A stretch of 20,465 nt of DNA from Chara braunii (GCA_003427395.1 BFEA01000038.1:2656300-2676764), one strand, 5' to 3'. Shown: positions 8,555 through 18,296, counted from the stretch's first letter. Numbers and translations: made by a program. The notes: generated by a model not told the origin, from the sequence alone.

Positions 8555-8979
8555 CGGCGTTCCGGGCCAGGATACCGCCCCGGCCACTCTTCCAACCCAC
8601 ACTTGTACCCACGGCCCCTAGGCGCCCGTGCCGGCCTACCACCCCGCGCTGTGGCCGTCCCATGCGCCTACCGGTGCGCCAGCCTTACCCTCGGTCACGC
8701 GCACCTATCAAAAAACAAACTTTCATTCCTTAACCAAGGCCGTAACTCGGTCCAGGTCGGTCGGCTACCCCGGCCGCCCATTCAATTAGAAAAATCACAC
8801 GCGTGCCTTTCATATTTCGCGCCCACCCACTCCCTACCGGGACAAGGCAGACCTTGGCCTGCGCGCGGACAACCCTCACATTTTTTCGCTCGGGCATTCA
8901 AAGTCCAAGTTAACCGAGCCTTTCTGTCACTTGCAAAACCCAGGGCGGATACCCTTGTAAGGGTATTCGCACCGACAAC
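8555..8979 (-). repeat. 425-bp direct repeat, copy 1 (3' side of the element)
   Basis: Identical in length to 18654-19078 with no indel and 8 differences (about 98.1% identity), all transitions, five of them at CpG positions. Read on the minus strand it begins TGTCGGTGCGAATACCC, with the TG start of an LTR, followed at once by a hairpin (ATACCCTT, GT, AAGGGTAT on the plus strand at 8949-8966). The copy probably belongs to the 3' LTR. The sequence just inside it (8980 onward) lacks the purine-rich tract expected beside a 3' LTR. Confidence 0.75.
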
Positions 8980-9132
8980 TTACCGGACCGTATTAAGCGA
9001 CGTCCCCGTCGCGTCGCCAGATCAAAAAGCTATACACTCCCTCACATTCCAAATGCTGACGAGATCGGAACCAATCCGATTAGCCGACAGACTCAGGGTC
9101 GAGGCCTCCATCAAACCGTGCCAACACAACTA

Positions 9133-9213
9133 TATGCGGCCAGGGTTTGAACCTGGGTCTCCATTGTCCTAACACCAGGACGCCGGTGTATTACGCGTCA
9201 ATACTACAGCATA
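9133..9213 (-). tRNA. tRNA-like cloverleaf or tRNA pseudogene
   Basis: On the minus strand 81 nt can fold as a cloverleaf. The acceptor stem is TATGCTG with CCGCATA (six of seven pairs), followed by a two-base spacer TA. The D-like arm is GTATT/AATAC with a 7-nt loop. The anticodon-like arm is GTCCT/AGGAC with a 6-nt loop (GGTGTT), one short of normal. The T arm is perfect, CCAGG, loop TTCAAAC, CCTGG (9140-9156), and contains a B-box GGTTCAAACC. The A-box region is poor and the anticodon loop abnormal, so a working tRNA is unlikely. It may be a decayed tRNA, the head of a tRNA-derived SINE, or a tRNA-like structure of the retroelement's 3' region. Confidence 0.45.
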
Positions 9214-9252
9214 AGTTCCAAAGGCCCTCAAACCATCCTCTTCCCCTTCGTC

Positions 9253-9465
9253 CTAGACAACCGTCGGCTTCTCGTTAGATGTCCCAGTTAGCCTCTTTCT
9301 CGTAAGCAGAGCCATAACTAGAGACGCGGGCTTCGAATGGGACCTATGAAGACATTCTTTGCCTTCTTCCACAAATTCCTCATAGTCAAACAAAATACAC
9401 ACGTATAGGCCTGTAGCCTCCCTCGGGCTTTTCTGCAGTCTAGTACAGAAATGCCAGGTCCCCAT
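9253..9465 (-). CDS. Hypothetical 70-residue ORF
   Basis: ATG at 9465, TAG at 9253-9255, with an in-frame TGA about 11 codons upstream of the ATG. The product has mixed, protein-like composition: an aromatic/acidic middle (YVCILFDYEEFVEEGKEC) and a basic C-terminal part (LLTRKRLTG). I recognise no domain. It lies on the same strand as pol and gag, downstream of both and just upstream of the tRNA-like fold. With no repeat or homology signal it may well be a chance frame. Confidence 0.2.
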   Translation of the reverse strand: MGTWHFCTRLQKSPREATGLYVCILFDYEEFVEEGKECLHRSHSKPASLVMALLTRKRLTGTSNEKPTVV

Positions 9466-9540
9466 CTGGGCCCACCGTAGCCTGGCTGATCAGGCCGGGT
9501 CTACGGCCTACCGCGTTGTTACCTTAGCGGCGGTATCCTC

Positions 9541-9668
9541 CCATTGGTTATACAATGGCAGGCATGTCCCTGATAATCAATCAATCAGGGCTTCTAGAAG
9601 ACTTGACTCTTATACCGCAAGGTAATTTCCCTGGGGCGGGCAACTCCCCTTAAACTTTTACCTTGCGG
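9541..9668. repeat. Three consecutive hairpins in the 3' region
   Basis: CCATTG/CAATGG (9541-9546 and 9553-9558, 6-nt loop), CCCTGAT/ATCAGGG (9568-9574 and 9584-9590, 9-nt loop) and an 11-bp perfect stem CCGCAAGGTAA/TTACCTTGCGG (9615-9625 and 9658-9668, 32-nt loop). Such a run suggests a structured RNA element, for example for export, dimerisation or stability; the role is inferred. Confidence 0.55.
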
Positions 9669-10214
9669 GCCCGCAGCCAGGTTGTGCCGGCTAGCAGCCA
9701 TCCATTAGGGGTTGCGCCCAGGTGGCACTAAACTTTACCGTTAGTTTGGTATTCCTTTAAATATGTCTCAAAATTAGCACAGGTGGCCCGGGGGGCCGTC
9801 ACAAAGAAACTCACAGGCCGCTGCGGGACTACGCAGGAGTCTGAAGGCATTTACCGGCCCTCCTATACTAGGCACGACATCCTTCACTCAATCACAAACC
9901 ATCCCTGCCGGACTCACCTGGCCGCGACTCCTGACTTGATCAGAGCCAGCAGCGGCCCACCCTGAGGCATCTCTCGCCCTTCTTAAATATTTCAAGCAAA
10001 CATGGTCCCCTCTCGTCAGACTTTATCATCATAGACAATGTTTTCCACACCATTCAACTTTTACCCACCCTCACTTAGTGAAGGCTGCTTTTTACAAAAG
10101 ATTTCCTGACCATCCCCTTCCTGTATGGGATGACTCCTCACACGACCTTTCCCAAAACCATGAAGGGGTCTTCACACAATGTAATTCCCACCTCCCAGAA
10201 TCATGAAGGGGGTC

Positions 10215-10358
10215 TTAGTCATCAAACAACTCAAACTGAGGGGCCACCTTCTGGGTCCCTATACGATTTAGGCAACGATGTTTAGTGTGACCAAACATAC
10301 AAATTCCTAAGTCCGTCAATCCCGTAGGATTCTCACAATTTTTACAAACAGGCTGCAT
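10215..10358 (-). CDS. 47-residue Cys/His (zinc-binding-like) mini-ORF
   Basis: ATG at 10358, TAA at 10215-10217, with an in-frame TAA four codons upstream that fixes the ATG as first start. The product has C5-x2-C8, then C20, H24, H27 and C29. The part ICMFGHTKHRC ends in GH-x4-C, like the second half of a retroviral zinc knuckle, and the C-terminus is acidic (FELFDD). Four Cys and two His in the first 29 residues is far from random and suggests one bound zinc. It lies on the element's strand in the 3' region, about 0.7 kb after the Gag-like ORF, and is too short for usual ORF cut-offs. It could be a fragment of a decayed protein, an accessory nucleic-acid binder, or chance. Confidence 0.35.
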   Translation of the reverse strand: MQPVCKNCENPTGLTDLGICMFGHTKHRCLNRIGTQKVAPQFELFDD

Positions 10359-11061
10359 TCCCCCTCCTTATACTCTGCCCTCTCGCCCGCTCGCAGCAAA
10401 CCGCACGAATATACCGGAGGGTAGACAACTCTACAATTCACGCAATCATGCCCATGAGATGTAACCTATATATCTCTCACACAAAGCAAAACATTCATTG
10501 AGATAAATCCACACATGTGAGAGCGATAGTGATCGTCACAAGACAGGTCTCGTAGGATCTCAACTCATAGTACACTCAGGGAGTAGAATGTCTCCCCCAA
10601 CAATTGAATACAAGCACTCAACTCAGTACCCCGTCTGTCTGAGTAGGACTCATAACCCCACTGTACACTCATCAAATACACTCGAGAACATACCATCCGC
10701 CTAATCATCTACAGAATGGTCAGGCCCTGTCCTCTCCTGCTGGAAAAACTCACATACCGAGTGCTATAAACTCCCAAACCTCATTCAGAGCAGCACCTGA
10801 ATCATAAAACCAAATGTAACTAAACGGTCTCATATATCGCACAGCTGGGTCCTACCCCTGGGTCGTAGCCCACGGAGAAACTCAAGAGAAAACAAGTGAA
10901 CAACAGTCAAACGCATATGTACAATCGAATAGAAACTCATCTCGCCACTCCCACATACACACACACCTTAGGGCCCGCTCAACTGACTCAAGGTATGTAC
11001 ACCCCTAACCCGCTGTGTGTCAAGGGTCTCTAGCCCTATCAGTATATAGACAGACCGATCC

Positions 11062-13752
11062 CTATTTACACAATTCCTCCTGGTTCTGCCTATATAACTG
11101 AGCCCTGCCCCCATCTGAAACTCGCTCCACTACCCTGCCCTGTCTGTCATAGAATTTGTCGTCGACCTCCGCAACTCGCCCCTCGGCCTTATCCTCAAGG
11201 ATCTCTGGGCAGTCCATGGCTCTATGCCCTCCCTCCTTGCACCAAAAACAGGAGGTATCGTGCCACCTGACAGTCTTCTTCTTTCTTCCTTGCGAACTCG
11301 ATGCCGAAGGCGCCCCCATGGTCCCAGTAGTCACCTCGTAACACGAGGGCAACCCCACATGGCCCTGAGGTCCGGGCTCCATAGCCTCGGCACCTCCACC
11401 CCTTCGTGCAGCCGCACTCCCTGGCCCGCGCTCTGGCGTATCCAACTCTCGGGGTCCCTCCTCATGAGCCCTCTCTGTCATCACCGCCTCATCCCTGCAT
11501 ACCCCTGACGGCTGAGGGCCCCCCATAGCGGTGGGATCACTCATGACCTCCTGCTGTTGTTGCCGCCACAAGTCAGGGTCCCCGGAGTCCGTCTCTGTGG
11601 CCCAGGAGCCCAGCTCCGTCCTCAACTCCCCCAACCTCGGGGCATGCTCTAGAGCGTCGAGTCCCTGAGGCCCCTCCTGTGGAGTGCCTATCCCCATGGC
11701 TGCCGCCAGCTCATGCAAGCGCGAACCTTTCCTCTTCGTGGACATAGCCATAAGCGACTCCTGCGCGCCACTCTCCTCCTCGACTGCGTCCAAGGGCGCC
11801 TCCTCCATTGGCTCGGCTTGTCGAGGGACCTCCACCGCTGCTCCCTGACCCGGCGAAGCCTGCACCCCTCAACCCTCGCCCTCGGCACCGGCTCGCCCCA
11901 TCTGGCTCGCCTCTCAGGCTACCGAGAGCCTATCCACAGCGGCCGTCATCTCCCCAAATCTCCTTTCCCACTCAACCTCTCTAGCCTGGCTCCTCGTCCT
12001 CTCCTCGGCAAGCTGAGTAGTCAGGTGCTCTACCTCCAGCTCCTTAACCCTGAGCTCATTGCTGAGTAGATTATACCACTGGAAAGATGTGACTGTCGTC
12101 TCGCATACCCTCCGATCCATGCGCTCGATTGCCTGCCTGGTCGCGGAGAACCCCAAGTCCCCCATCTCTCTCAACTCACTCATCTCCTCATCCGCCTGTC
12201 CCGCCTCTCATGACCTCTGGCGGGCTGCATCCCTTTGGCTCCTCATCCGCCTGTCCCACAACTCGTCGATCCTCTGCTCACTCGTCTTGGGCTCGACCGG
12301 CGGTGTCGGCTCTATCCCCGCTGCCTCCATCTCAGCCTGTCTTGCGTATATCTCGTCCAGACAGACCCGCACTCGGGCGGACTTCTCTTCGCGGGTCTCT
12401 CTTGGGGTTCCTCCCATCCGCGGCCCCTGGTCTCCTGGAGTCGACGCCTCTGCCTCCATCCCTGTGCTCGCGCGCGGCACTACTCGCGGTAACTCTGCTG
12501 AAACGGGCTCCTCGATGTCCGGGCTCTTGGTCGCCTGCGTGGCCGAGGGCAAGTCAAGGGGCGCCTCCATCCTCGCTCTCTCACACACGCCCTGGTCCTC
12601 CGCCTATGCCTCCTGCTCAGGTATAGTGGTGGCCTCAGGGGGAAACTCCGGGATCTCCTCACTGCCTGGCTCAGGAATCCCCTCTGGCCATGAACGTTGT
12701 GCTGGCTCTGGAGTTGGGGAGCATGGAGGGGTATCGTCCCCAACCGTGATCACCTCTCTACCCTGAGGTCGCACCGGATCCGGCCGCTCGGCTGCTATCT
12801 TAGGATCCTGCGGCCCCTCTCGGTCTCGCATGTCTGTCTCCATCTCGGGGTCGAGGGGCTCCTCCAATGGCATGTAGCATGCCGGCTCAACTGAGCCCTC
12901 TCCCAGCCGTGAGGCCTCCCATTGGGATACATCGAGATGAGTCGCTAAGCTTCGGAATGGCGTCTCTCTTGGTATGTCCAGCTCCTGCATTGATGGCAAT
13001 GGCGAGGGCGGCCTCAACTCCTCGCTCGTAATCCGCCGAAACTCTACCGCTCAGAGGCCACAAGCAGGGAACGACTCCTCTGTCAATGCGGGCCCTGCGG
13101 GCTCATCCTCCCGCTGGGCCGGGGCTCCCCTCCCCTCTCTGGCCAGCCCCGCCTCTCTCGGTGCCGGTTCCCTTGGCCTCTTGCTTCGCCGCCGCCTCTC
13201 AACTCTGGGCTCGTGCCTCTCGTGCTGTGGCCGTCCGAACACCCTCCTAAGTTGAGCCTGACTGTCCTCCCAGTCTCGAGCCCTCTCCTGAATCTGCTTG
13301 ACCGCCTGCTTCTTTGCCCACCTCGTCCAGATAAGTAGGGCTTGCACCCATTCCCCCTGCGCAACCCCCAGACTCAACATGTAGTGCTCATGTGCGGGGA
13401 TGAACTCATCTGCATTCCCCTCCTCCAATCGAATGGGCATGCCATCACGCCCCCTAGGGGAAGCTCTCAACCTCTGCATCCCGGCTTCCACGTCCGGCCA
13501 AGTCAGGGCCTCCTCATATATCTGAGCAACAGGCTCCTCAAACCACCCTATACCCCTCAAGTGGTGAATCCTCTCCGCCACTGATCACCCTCTTTGTGCC
13601 GCATGATCCCGATAGACGTCCAAGAAGAGCTCAATGTTGTCATCATCAAACTCAGGCGTAGGCTCCCTCCTATGGGGCTCGTGCTGCTCACCCCTTCCCT
13701 CCATCCTCTGGGGCCCCTGGCGTGGCCGTGTGTCCCTCCCGCCCCTCTGCAT
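11062..13752 (-). pseudogene. gag: Gag-like ORF downstream of pol, six nonsense codons
   Basis: One frame runs 896 codons from ATG at 13752 to the stop at 11062-11064, broken by TGA at 13585-13587, 13051-13053, 12208-12210, 11914-11916 and 11869-11871 and TAG at 12604-12606, with no frameshift. An in-frame TGA lies 9 codons upstream of the ATG. Residues about 38-75 (FDDDNIELFLDVYRDHA, then GIGWFEEPV) resemble the start of a Ty3-type capsid domain. A basic patch (RVERRRRSKRPRE) follows, then a long Pro/Glu-rich linker, a probable coiled coil (about 515-612) and a CX2CX4HX4C zinc knuckle at 835-848 (C835, C838, H843, C848). Capsid plus knuckle would package the RNA in virus-like particles. Its place after integrase is the oddity; an env-position accessory protein is the alternative. 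No restored protein is implied. Confidence 0.7.
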
Positions 13753-13774
13753 GACTGCCTTCGAAAAGTCAGAC

Positions 13775-13956
13775 CTGCATCACAGGCGGGAGACAACAAG
13801 CATGCACACAGCAGGGTCAGCAACCGAGCCATCGGCCTAGGGAAATCCCACATACACTCCACACCCATCCATCCCAATCACCCACCTATCTAGTCGTCCG
13901 ACCTGGGTAATACCTAGGCAAGACTCTATCCCTAACGAGGTCTCATGGCCCCTTAC
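13775..13956 (-). other. Candidate spliceosomal intron between pol and gag
   Basis: On the element's strand the last pol codon is followed at once by GTAAGG (13956 down), giving AG|GTAAGG, a near-consensus donor. A TTGCTGACC branch-like motif (CTGAC) lies 43 nt before GATGCAG, which ends at 13775 and is preceded by a T/C-rich stretch. The intron would be 182 nt. The joined exons are one base out of frame between pol and gag in this copy, and the pol stop TAG would remain just before the junction. TAG could be a decayed CAG, the usual exon-end triplet. Splicing is inferred from motifs only. Confidence 0.35.
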
Positions 13957-14379
13957 CTATTCCCTGGCCACAAACTTCTTCAGCCTTGTCCCTGATACCC
14001 AATCCTGCCATCCTGCCCCGTCCAGCTCCTCAATTTGGTAGGCCCCAAACTCGCCACACCGCACGATCCTATAAGGTCCCAACCACCGTTTGTCGAGTTT
14101 CCTGGACCACTGCTTTTCCAGCGAGGAGTCATACAGCAGCACCACATCCCCAACCTTCAGTGGATCCTTCCTTATTCGGGTCATCTGGTCCCACCTCATC
14201 TTGTCGTCCATGCGACTTCTCTCCACCTGACCAGCGGCCTCCCGTAGCCTTTCTTCAGCGGTCCCCACTTGTCGCGCCCGTATGTCGAGAAGTTCTTCAA
14301 AGGATAGGTTCACTTCCAGGTCCTCGCGCCTCCACGTCTTCATAAAACTTTCTATGGGGAAGGTGGCATGCCTTCCATA
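13957..14379 (-). pseudogene. Integrase C-terminal GPY/F-type module of pol
   Basis: After a TGA at 14380-14382 the same frame continues with a helical arm (MKTWRREDLEVNLSFEELLDIRARQV, then RLREAAGQVERSRMDDKMRWDQ) and a beta-rich module: LKVGDVVLLYDSSLEKQWSRKLDKRWLGPYRIVRCG, then GAYQIEELDG and WVSGTRLKKF. The LGPYRIV core is the GPY/F signature of many gypsy integrases. No chromodomain follows; the frame ends in TAG at 13957-13959. The stop triplet is directly followed by GTAAGG, a possible splice donor. Confidence 0.85.
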
Positions 14380-14382
14380 TCA

Positions 14383-15475
14383 TAGAGTGGGTGGCGCATA
14401 CTTGGTAGTCCTTTTCACTGTAACATTTTCCACGAAGAAAGCTGCTCTCAGGAGCTTCGGCCATTGGTTAGGCTTCCCCTCCGTCCACTTAGCCAGGAGA
14501 TTCGTGATGGTGTTGTGCCCCCTCTCCACAGGTGCGTTCGCCTGGGGGTGCGCGGCAGTAGTATAGTTTGCTACCACGCCGTACCCCGCGAGCAAGGTCC
14601 GCACTCGTTACAAGTGAACTCCGACCCCCGGTCCATCACAAATTCTCTGACAAACGGATAGCGCAGGTAGTACTCTTCGATGCACCTTGCTAAGACTGGG
14701 CCAGTCTTTGCGCGAATAGCCCGACCGTCCACAAACCCAGTAAGGTTGTCCCGTGCATCGAAGATATAATTACTTTCATCCTCCCCGAGTGGCATGAACA
14801 AGAGGTCCAGGTGTACGACAGCACCCACTTCCCTTTCTAGCCTGGGGTGTAAAGGCTCCCCAGGCCTTTGCGCTGACCTCTGCTGACAAGGCACACAGGA
14901 CTGGCAGTACTTGATGACCATAGTCAGCATTCCATCCCAATGGTATAACTCGCTTATCTTCGCACACGTGGCACTAACCCCTCTATGCCCCCCTGCTATA
15001 CCATCGTGTAGGGCTGCTATGACATCGATCTGCCGGTTCCTCCCACATACGATCCTCTTGGGGTTCCCAACGTGTCGCTTTATAAACAAATGGTCATCTC
15101 TCACCACGTAGAGATGCGTCATCTTCTGGGCCTTAGCACTGGCGTCCCTATCCCTAATTTCGCATGACAGGAGTAACCCCAATTCTCGACAAATTCCGTC
15201 ATATTCCTCAGCACGGAAGGCCTCCCTAATCTCTCCCTCTTCGAACTCGTCGTTCTGACTTTCAGGAATGAGAAGTTCGCCCTCTTCGGAGCTGACTGCG
15301 CTCCTCTGGTCAAAGTTCCCTTGCAGGAGCGTGTTGGTGAGCAAGTACATCCCTCCCATTAGTTGCTCATGCTCCTCTACCTGGGTCGGGCCTTCCTCTA
15401 TCGTCCTTACCTCCTCCGCTAGACTATGCGTCCTTGCCAATGCCAACCTCATCATCCAGCCAACATCCCTACTCC
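14383..15475 (-). pseudogene. Integrase zinc finger and catalytic core of pol
   Basis: After a linker, the HHCC zinc finger is readable: LHDGIAGGHRG supplies the His pair and YCQSCVPCQQR the Cys pair. The catalytic core has Asp at 14805-14807 (VHLDLLF), Asp at 14631-14633 (FVMDRGSEF) and Glu at 14524-14526 (NAPVERGHNT). Allowing for one lost base near 14607, the last two are 36 residues apart, the D-x35-E spacing of retroviral and Ty3 integrases. The HPQANAPVERGH stretch matches the usual motif around the Glu. A one-base loss near 14607 splits it between two frames. Confidence 0.9.
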
Positions 15476-16444
15476 CCACGGATCTTCTTCCTGGATGGGT
15501 TTGAGGACCAACTCCTCCTTCTGCTCGTACCCCCTTGGTGCTAGCCATATAGGATGCGTGACACAGCTAGGCACCCTCAGCGACCACTCATTTATGTGGA
15601 GGCGGACATCCTCCTCCTGATCCAAGAACCCGTCAACTGGTGGGGTGTCCTCAATTGACTCTTGACCCGCCCCATCCCAGTTGATACGGCTCAGCCCATC
15701 TACCCTGTTCTTGTCCCCGGGAATCCTTTCCAACTCAAAGTTAAACATCCAAATGTAGGTCAACCACCTCGCGATGGTTGGGTCAGATGGAGTATAACTT
15801 TTCAGGGAACACGCAAGCGCAGTAGGGTCCACCCTCAAAATGAGTCTCCTGCCAAAGATGTAGTTACGAAAGGTCCTTAGGCAATGGAGCACCGCCAACG
15901 TTTCTTTCTTGAACTGCGAGTAGTTTCTTTCAGTCGTATTGAGGGTGCGACTTTCAAATCTCAGCGGCCTCTCCTTCCCATCCGCATCTGCCTGAATCAG
16001 GACCCCTCCTAAGGCAGTTGGTCCGGCGTCCGTCTCAACAACAAATGGCTTCTCCTCCGTGGCTTCGTGATTCGGCGCTCCCAGCACCAAGCCTTCTTCC
16101 TTGAATTCTCTCTTCATCCTTTCCACAACCTTTTCCTGGTCTTCGCCCCAGACCCATTCCTGGTCCTGACGTACCAACTTCCTCAAATGCTCCGTCTTGG
16201 TGGCGAAGTCCTTCACAAAACTCCTCCAAAACCCGCAGGTCCCAAGGAAGCTCCTTACGTCCGTTATTGATTGGAAGGCGACTGGCCACTCTAGGATCTT
16301 GTCCGTCTTCTTCCCATCTGGCCTCCGCCCCTTTTCGTTGTAAACAAAGCCCAAAATCGTGGCCTCCCTCATGCAATGCTTCGACTTGGGGTCGCTCGCC
16401 GTCAGGTTGTGCTCCTCCAACAGACCCAGAACTTGATCGATATC
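15476..16444 (-). pseudogene. RT connection and RNase H segment of pol
   Basis: Same frame as the reverse transcriptase. It starts with the thumb/connection (ILGFVYNEKGRRP, then ITDVRSFLGTCGFWRSFVKDFA). The RNase H core follows: FVVETDAGPTALGGVLIQ with the first catalytic Asp, RNYSQFKKETLAVLHCL with the Glu, and LILRVDPTALA with another Asp, ending in the GDKNRVDGLSRI motif typical of gypsy RNase H. It would remove the RNA strand during copying. The frame is lost near 15475 in a G-rich stretch, before the integrase. Confidence 0.9.
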
Positions 16445-17340
16445 CTAGACGTGCTTCAAGACAAACCGCCTCACTCCCGGCATCACTTCGTCCTCCTCCT
16501 TCTCTTTTGGCCCTTTGACCACCAAGTCGTCAATGTAGGGCTGAGTGATATGTGGGCTAACTGTCTGCATGGCCCTAATCATGTGTCTTTGCACCATTGC
16601 CACCGCATTAGTCCACCCCTGAGGTGCCACATTCATGTGGATCAGCCCCCTTGGCGTATGCATCGCCGTCACTGGCCTATCCGGTGGGTATACAGGAAAC
16701 TGGTCATACCCAGAAGAAAGGTCTATAAGTGAGATTATAGGCCTTCTTGCGCTTGATTCCGACAGGGCAACCGCGTTTGGCAACCCTCCCGCGTCTCGCA
16801 CCGTCACTGCATTCAACCGTTGCAGATCATGCACCCACCGCAGCGTTCCGTTCGGGTTGATGAAACAAAACCAGGGGGAAGCGTACGGCCCACTAGAGTA
16901 ATCCGCCACATACGTCCTCATCTTCCCATCCAGGTAATCCACCACCTTCTTCTCCTCATCCGGATTCGGGTATCGCGCGCCCCTCAGATTCCACGGCTCA
17001 TGTGGGACGGTATGGATTCGTATCATTGGGATTTTATCCACGTCCAACCTCCCACGCTCGTCATCGTTAAACGCATACGCACAATGCCTCCTCTTCATTG
17101 TTTTCACCATCAAGGTCCTTTCCTGGGGTGAAAGGAAATCAAGCTCGCCGATTATCAGCCCCTCCTCGTTCTCGTTATTGATGTTGCACGGTCCTGCCTG
17201 TACACGCTCCCGCATACACCTTATCAGCCCTCGCTCCCGCTCATAATAAGCTTCCTCGTCCTCCGTGACAAGCACGGGGATCGGGCGGCACTTCTTGTCT
17301 ATAGTCTTGTACCACCTTTGGGAACCCTGCTTAAGCCCTC
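16445..17340 (-). pseudogene. Reverse transcriptase segment of pol
   Basis: The frame runs from about 17340 to a TAG at 16445-16447. Recognisable RT blocks in order are the GARYPNPDEEKKVVDYLDGKM entry, SPWFCFINPNGTLRWVHDLQRLN (template and dNTP grip), ISLIDLSSGYDQF with the first catalytic Asp, MPRGLIHMNVAPQGW-type fingers (here HTPRGLIHMNVAPQGWTNAVAMVQ), and the YIDD box at about 16526-16537 carrying the two other catalytic Asp. YIDD in place of the commoner YLDD or YADD is acceptable for Ty3-type enzymes. The TAG falls in a linker before the connection domain and the same frame continues after it, so it is a single nonsense change. Confidence 0.9.
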
Positions 17341-17784
17341 CCCTAAAAAAGGCCGACTTGTCGTTCGGGCCTGGGCCATCGCAGGGTCTCCTTTCCTCCC
17401 GGGAAGCCGATAGATCAATTCCGCTTCTCCCACCTGAGGGTTTTCCAGGACCTGCTCCCTCAACGCCTTGATAGCCTCAGGGTCCGCCATATCATCTGCC
17501 GCCACCACCTCCATTGCCTTATTCACATCGTTGAGGCTCAGGGATAATACATTGCCTACTCCTTCCTCCTCCTGCTCCTCCCGGAGTCTCCGTCGCGCGT
17601 ATTCAGACTCCTCGAAGGTGAAGGAGCCGAGGTTGAGCCTGTTTCTCCCGCTTCCGGGTCCTGTGTTCCGGCACTTAATGATTTCATAGTTTCCACAAGC
17701 CGGATCGGACAAAGCCAGAATCATCGTCCCTTCATGCCTGTTGAAGACCAAGGTCTCCGTTCGGCAGAGGAACGACCTCCCAGA
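17299..17784 (-). pseudogene. Protease C-terminus and linker to reverse transcriptase
   Basis: In the second frame the protease ends as GRSFLCRTETLVFNRHEGTM, followed by a linker (DPACGNYEIIKCRNTG, then an acidic helix and SLSLNDVNKAMEVVAADDMADPEAIKALREQVLE). The frame is lost again near 17345 in a run of T, after which the reading QGSQRWYKTID continues into the reverse transcriptase segment. It has no catalytic role of its own that I can see. Confidence 0.65.
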
Positions 17785-18296
17785 AAAATAGGGTGGTCGA
17801 CATCGGGCATGACGAAGAAGCACGTCTGCGCCCTTACTCTCCCAATCTCTACCATTACATTAGATGCGGTGCCGCAAAAGATGGCCTTGCAGTTGGCGCC
17901 ATGCAACACGCCATGGTCCGAATGGTCGACCTCCAGCCCGAGCATAGTCGCATCCCGCTCCCGGATGCTGTTCATTTCCGCGCCCGTGTCCACCATTGCA
18001 ATGCTCGGCTGGTCTCTCACCTTCAGGTCCACCAACCCACACGCCACACATTTTCAATCCATCCTGGTGCCCGCCTCCGTCCACTCTATCTCCCTGGGCA
18101 GGATTGAGCTCAGATGGACATTGGGCACTAACCTCCGTGAGAGTCGTCCTTTCAGCTCGCCCCGGAGCCTCGGTGCTGACGCCAGAATGTCCTTTAAGTT
18201 CATCAGATCGTTATGGCCCTCCAGGAGCTTATCCACCATTTGTTCCACGTCAAAGCCTTCCTCCAGCCGGACCGCGTACTTTTTCCTCTTTGGCAC
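17785..18296 (-). pseudogene. Retropepsin-like aspartic protease segment of pol
   Basis: The conserved stretch begins KRKKYAVRLEEGFDVEQMVDKLLEGH. After a TGA at 18054-18056 (where a Trp codon is likely original) comes a CVACG pair of Cys, and then the active-site motif AMVDTGAEMN, with the catalytic Asp codon at 17988-17990. The pattern hydrophobic-D-T-G-A is that of retroviral-type proteases, which work as dimers to cut the polyprotein. Downstream HGANCKAIFCGTASNVMVEIG and FFVMPDVDHPIFLG fit the flap and the second half of the fold. A one-base loss near 17785 ends this frame. Confidence 0.75.

Larger units (their letters stand above)
1319..8977 (-). mobile_element. Possible long 3' LTR (interrupted by a nested element)
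   Basis: This reading is inferred. The 425-bp repeat at 8555-8979 is duplicated beyond pol at 18654-19078, as the outer part of an LTR would be. If the LTR runs on leftward to the TGTCG end at 1319, its length without the nested 2.34-kb insertion is about 5.3 kb, long but within the range known for plant gypsy elements. In support, the whole stretch is non-coding, GC-rich and rich in hairpins. Against it, only 425 bp is seen twice, because the other copy stops at the pol junction, and no polypurine tract is visible next to 8977 on the element's inner side. Confidence 0.3.
8980..11061 (-). other. Element 3' untranslated region, structured
   Basis: About 2.1 kb lies between the Gag-like stop codon and the 425-bp repeat. 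It is mostly non-coding on the element's strand but contains a 47-codon Cys/His mini-ORF (10215-10358), a 70-codon ORF (9253-9465), an 81-nt tRNA-like fold (9133-9213), three hairpins in a row (9541-9668) and a short hairpin at 8997-9012. A near-copy ATGAAGGGG(G)TCTT occurs twice at about 10161 and 10203. For 10359-11061 I see only an imperfect CTCTCAC/GTGAGAG pair (10474 and 10517) and nothing else. Confidence 0.45.

Noticed and set aside
12059-12766. 235-codon plus-strand ORF
   Set aside because: Antisense shadow of the long Gag-like frame, whose open reading and zinc knuckle are the real signal.
13557-13877. 106-codon minus-strand ORF with a hydrophobic start, env-like at first sight
   Set aside because: It is a different frame overlapping the pol-gag spacer and the start of the Gag-like ORF. 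It lacks glycosylation or fusion features, and the Gag frame explains the region better.
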